Source: an uncultured Cellvibrio sp. (GTDB taxonomy: Bacteria; Pseudomonadota; Gammaproteobacteria; Pseudomonadales; Cellvibrionaceae). Taken from it: 9,459 nt of DNA. The position numbers and the translations under genes are program-made. The notes beneath the pieces are model-generated. The model made no database searches, was not told where the DNA came from, and worked only from the letters and a program-made list of their open reading frames with translations. The stretch lies in contig CAMPIG010000161.1 in the NCBI GenBank assembly GCA_946886255.1, forward strand, positions 1 to 9,459. Direction: 5' to 3'. Positions 7,644 through 9,459 of the stretch are shown piece after piece (the stretch's first letter is position 1; every line of letters begins with the position of its first letter).

Positions 7644-7756
7644 GGCTTGATTGGTCGATAGGCCAGAAAACCGTTACACTCTTTTTGAAGTCACAGTCAA
7701 TCCGTTGCGCGCTTGATGCAATATGAACGACATTGCGGTACCCATAACTGCTGGTT

Positions 7757-7843
7757 AATCACATGACTTGCGCATCACATTCGGTGAGGAATTGTGAGCT
7801 GGCTTCAGGTGATAGAGGTAATCCGACACGACATATGTGAGCT
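7757..7843. repeat. Cluster of TCACA/TGTGA words upstream of the lipoprotein gene
   Basis: ATCACAT occurs at 7758-7764 and 7774-7780, and TGTGAGCT occurs at 7793-7800 and 7836-7843. TCACA (7775-7779) and TGTGA (7793-7797) also form an inverted pair with a 13-base centre. The cluster ends 43 bases before the lipoprotein start. Such repeated half-sites suggest binding by a dimeric regulator, but the spacing does not match a standard CRP site. Confidence 0.35.
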
Positions 7844-7886
7844 ATACACGCAGCTACAAAGAGCAGTTATATAGAGGAAATCAATA

Positions 7887-8864
7887 ATGGTGAAAACCTG
7901 CAAGATCGCAGTCTTCATCGCCGTCGCAACACTTGCAGCCAGCCTGATAGTCGCCTGCAGTAAATCGGATCAGCAAGCATCCGGTGCTGCCATGTGTCAT
8001 CTGCCGCTTTTTGTGCAACAACAAGGCGATAAATACCTGATCAAGCAAGGCGATCTCACCATGGAAGTTAACCCGGTAGTGGGAGGCAGAATTTCCTCGC
8101 TCAAACATGAACGCCACGAACTGTTGATAACCCAGGATGTGACCAGCTCCAATTTGTGGGGCAGTATCCTGTGGTCGAGCCCGCAAAACGAGTGGGGCTG
8201 GCCGCCGGTAGAGGTGCTGGACCACAAACCTTACCGTGTTTCCGTGGAGGATAATCAACTGGTGCTCGCCAGTGAGATTGATCCAAAAACCGGCTATCAA
8301 TTTATCAAAAGCCATCGTGTCAGTAATACCAGAAGCGATGCTTTTGTCGTCACCTATTCGATCTATAACCATTCTGAAGAAGCCAAGGCTGTGGCGCCGT
8401 GGGAGTTAACCCGGGTACCCACCAGCGGGATTGTGTTTTTCCCTACGGGTGAGCGGCAGCAGGAGAGCGGTATCTTTTACCCGATGGAAGTCCAGAAGAT
8501 CGGTAATATCAGTTGGTTTTTATATGACGATAAGAAGATCCGTGATGATCACCATAAATTGATGACGGACAGCCGTGAAGGCTGGTTGGCCTACACTGAT
8601 CGCGGTTATTTACTGGTGAAAGAATTTGCAGATGTGCCAGGCGAGTTAATTGCTGTTAATGAAGGTGAAATTGAGCTGTTTACCGACGCCCATAAAACCT
8701 ATCTGGAGTTACAGCAGCAGGGCAGCATGACGATGTTGCAACCCGGTGAACACCTGGATTGGGAAGTTACCTGGCATGTAAAAAAACTTCCAACTGATAT
8801 TTCCGTTTCAGTGGGTAGCGAGGAGTTGGTGAATTATGTCCGTTACTTGCTCAGTGATCGTTGA
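7887..8864 (+). CDS. DUF4380-type lipoprotein, galactose-mutarotase-like fold
   Basis: This 325-residue protein begins with a lipoprotein signal: positively charged MVKTCK, a hydrophobic core (7-20) and lipobox LIVAC with the lipidated cysteine at 24. Ser25 at +2 suggests outer-membrane sorting. The mature part resembles DUF4380 proteins, which share the beta-sandwich of aldose 1-epimerases and related sugar-binding enzymes. Characteristic pieces are VVGGRISSLKH (about 64-74), the Trp-rich NLWGSILWSSPQNEWGWPP (about 88-106), TYSIYNHSEEAKAVAPWELT (about 155-174), EGWLAYTDRGYLLVKEF and LQPGEHLDWEVTWHV near the end. The role is unknown; the fold and location suggest handling of a sugar or glycan in the periplasm. 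GAGGAA (7874-7879) sits seven bases before ATG 7887. It appears monocistronic. The signal peptide is clear; the domain name rests on recall of the family. Confidence 0.75.
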   Translation: MVKTCKIAVFIAVATLAASLIVACSKSDQQASGAAMCHLPLFVQQQGDKYLIKQGDLTMEVNPVVGGRISSLKHERHELLITQDVTSSNLWGSILWSSPQNEWGWPPVEVLDHKPYRVSVEDNQLVLASEIDPKTGYQFIKSHRVSNTRSDAFVVTYSIYNHSEEAKAVAPWELTRVPTSGIVFFPTGERQQESGIFYPMEVQKIGNISWFLYDDKKIRDDHHKLMTDSREGWLAYTDRGYLLVKEFADVPGELIAVNEGEIELFTDAHKTYLELQQQGSMTMLQPGEHLDWEVTWHVKKLPTDISVSVGSEELVNYVRYLLSDR

Positions 8865-9082
8865 TCTCGGAAAGTCGACGGACCTTCGCCCAAGCCCTTA
8901 TTTTCAAAGTAGATAAATCTCATATCGTCATTTTGTGTGATACACGTCTCATACCCCGCTGTTGGTACCTCTTTCGCTCAACCATCTGCCTGCCTGCAAT
9001 GTTTGAAAGAATGACTTTTTCGTTTTGAAAAAAATTCTACCTATTTGTGCAATTTTCAATAATTGCGACATGTCCCCTTCGC

Positions 9083-9106
9083 AAACCCCGGTAAATACGG
9101 GGTTTT
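9083..9106 (+). terminator. Hairpin with short T-run, possible terminator
   Basis: AAACCCCG (9083-9090) and CGGGGTTT (9098-9105) form a perfect 8-base-pair stem with loop GTAAATA, followed by only one more T (T-run 9103-9106). It lies about 220 bases after the lipoprotein stop and just before the sigma54-like promoter, so it could insulate that promoter from read-through. The T-run is short, so the call is tentative. Confidence 0.45.
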
Positions 9107-9112
9107 CAACCT

Positions 9113-9129
9113 TGGCATTGCCTTTGCAA
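9113..9129 (+). promoter_or_regulatory. Sigma54 (-24/-12) promoter candidate
   Basis: TTGGCATTGCCTTTGCAA fits the RpoN consensus YTGGCACGN4TTGCW: TGGCA is intact, TTGCA is intact, and the invariant GG (9114-9115) and GC (9126-9127) are exactly ten bases apart. The two mismatches are the C and G after TGGCA. Transcription would start near 9139, giving a leader of about 139 bases before the Crp/Fnr-like gene. An enhancer-binding activator would be needed; none is encoded in the window. Confidence 0.6.
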
Positions 9130-9217
9130 TATCCCTCGTAGCCAGGCAACTCTCGAAGTCCTAAACCGTTGTAAGTCTTCTTAAGCCTGGGTAACGCAAG
9201 TATTCATTTAGGTGAGC

Positions 9218-9275
9218 CAGTGTGAACACCGTTTTTACACTGACTTATGGTTCCGGGTCATTTTGAGGTCATAAG
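9218..9275 (+). promoter_or_regulatory. Structured leader around the ribosome binding site
   Basis: CAGTGTGAA (9218-9226) can pair with TTTACACTG (9234-9242) to give a nine-pair stem with one G-U and a seven-base loop. Directly after it, CTTATG (9244-9249) and CATAAG (9270-9275) are inverted copies that enclose the Shine-Dalgarno GAGG (9265-9268). An alternative pairing of TGAC (9241-9244) with GTCA (9257-9260) overlaps both. Translational control of the downstream regulator is possible, but this is inference. Confidence 0.35.
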
Positions 9276-9277
9276 CC

Positions 9278-9459
9278 ATGTCTGAACTTCAGTATCAAAA
9301 CCAGTATGTTTCAGAGAAATTCCAAGGAGTTAAAGCGACTCGTTTTTCACAGGATCTCTACTCTCCTAAACAAAATCACTTCATGGCGGTATTGCCTGTC
9401 AATGACTATGTCCGCATGTTGCCTCACATGGAGCTGGTCTCCATGAGCGTGGGTGAAGT
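9278..9459 (+). CDS. Crp/Fnr-family transcriptional regulator (N-terminal fragment, cut by window end)
   Basis: Only the first 60 codons are present; the reading frame is open at the window edge. The segment PKQNHFMAVLPVNDYVRMLP, followed by HMELVSMSVGE (residues 31-60), matches the start of the cyclic-nucleotide-binding-like sensor domain in many Crp/Fnr regulators, where a pattern like N-LLAALP-Y-LLPHLELV-LG is usual. The preceding ~30 residues (MSELQYQNQYVSEKF) are polar and unlike FNR: no Cys cluster for an iron-sulphur centre is seen in this part. The helix-turn-helix would lie beyond the window. GAGG (9265-9268) is nine bases before ATG 9278; an internal Met at residue 36 is a less likely start because it would cut the domain. 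Upstream is a sigma54-like promoter, which would make expression depend on an enhancer-binding protein. Confidence 0.65.
   Translation, partial: MSELQYQNQYVSEKFQGVKATRFSQDLYSPKQNHFMAVLPVNDYVRMLPHMELVSMSVGE

Larger units (their letters stand above)
8865..9277. other. 413-base intergenic region with regulatory signals, no gene seen
   Basis: Neither strand shows a convincing coding region; the longest minus-strand reading frame (66 codons, 8949-9149) has no family resemblance and no Shine-Dalgarno. The first 180 bases hold an AT-rich stretch around 9005-9060 with a perfect inverted repeat GCAATT (9049-9054) / AATTGC (9061-9066). Then come a hairpin at 9083-9106, a sigma54-like promoter at 9113-9129 and a leader with a second hairpin at 9218-9242. 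An unrecognised small RNA cannot be excluded. Confidence 0.6.

Noticed and set aside
7836..7851. CRP site TGTGA-N6-TCACA in front of the lipoprotein gene
   Set aside because: The first half is perfect, but the second half reads CACGC, so the palindrome fails.
8949..9149. 66-codon minus-strand reading frame in the last gap
   Set aside because: It has no Shine-Dalgarno and no family resemblance, and it crosses the 9083-9106 hairpin and the sigma54-like promoter.
9139..9277. A CrcZ-like RpoN-dependent small RNA
   Set aside because: The promoter type fits, but the region lacks the repeated A-rich CA motifs expected for Hfq/Crc sequestering RNAs, and a coding start follows directly.

Overview
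The window looks like a chromosomal segment of a gammaproteobacterium. The prfB-lysS pair, the programmed RF2 frameshift, a CueR regulator, YaeQ and a CnoX/YbbN co-chaperone are all typical of that class. The DUF4380-type lipoprotein, the family-39-like glycosyltransferase and the balanced base composition make a Cellvibrio-like organism (Cellvibrionales) a reasonable guess, but the lineage is inference from protein resemblance and not proven.

Layout. Positions 1-187 hold no convincing gene, but they carry a textbook CueR-type promoter and operator in front of cueR (188-628). A polytopic glycosyltransferase of the GT-C fold follows (783-2384). A sigma70-type promoter at 2466-2494 then drives prfB (2555-3650, joined by a +1 frameshift at 2624-2630) and lysS (3708-5204), and a strong intrinsic terminator lies at 5226-5253. 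On the minus strand, an RluA-family pseudouridine synthase (5284-6135) converges on lysS and diverges from yaeQ (6173-6706). yaeQ is followed by cnoX (6795-7643). After a 243-base gap with repeated TGTGA words comes a lipoprotein with a DUF4380 / mutarotase-like fold (7887-8864). The last 413-base gap holds a hairpin with a short T-run, a good match to a sigma54 (-24/-12) promoter and a structured leader. It leads into the first 60 codons of a Crp/Fnr-like regulator (9278 to the window edge).

How the genes relate. Most of the window is housekeeping: translation termination (RF2), lysyl-tRNA charging (LysS), RNA pseudouridylation and protein quality control (CnoX). Around it sit accessory functions: copper sensing, transfer of a lipid-linked sugar in the envelope, and a sugar-epimerase-like lipoprotein. 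No mobile element, CRISPR array, tRNA or rRNA is visible, and I see no clearly new multi-gene system. The points most worth a second look are the sigma54-like promoter with its structured leader before the Crp/Fnr gene, the CnoX that keeps a full WCGPC thioredoxin site, and the DUF4380 lipoprotein with its repeat-rich upstream region.
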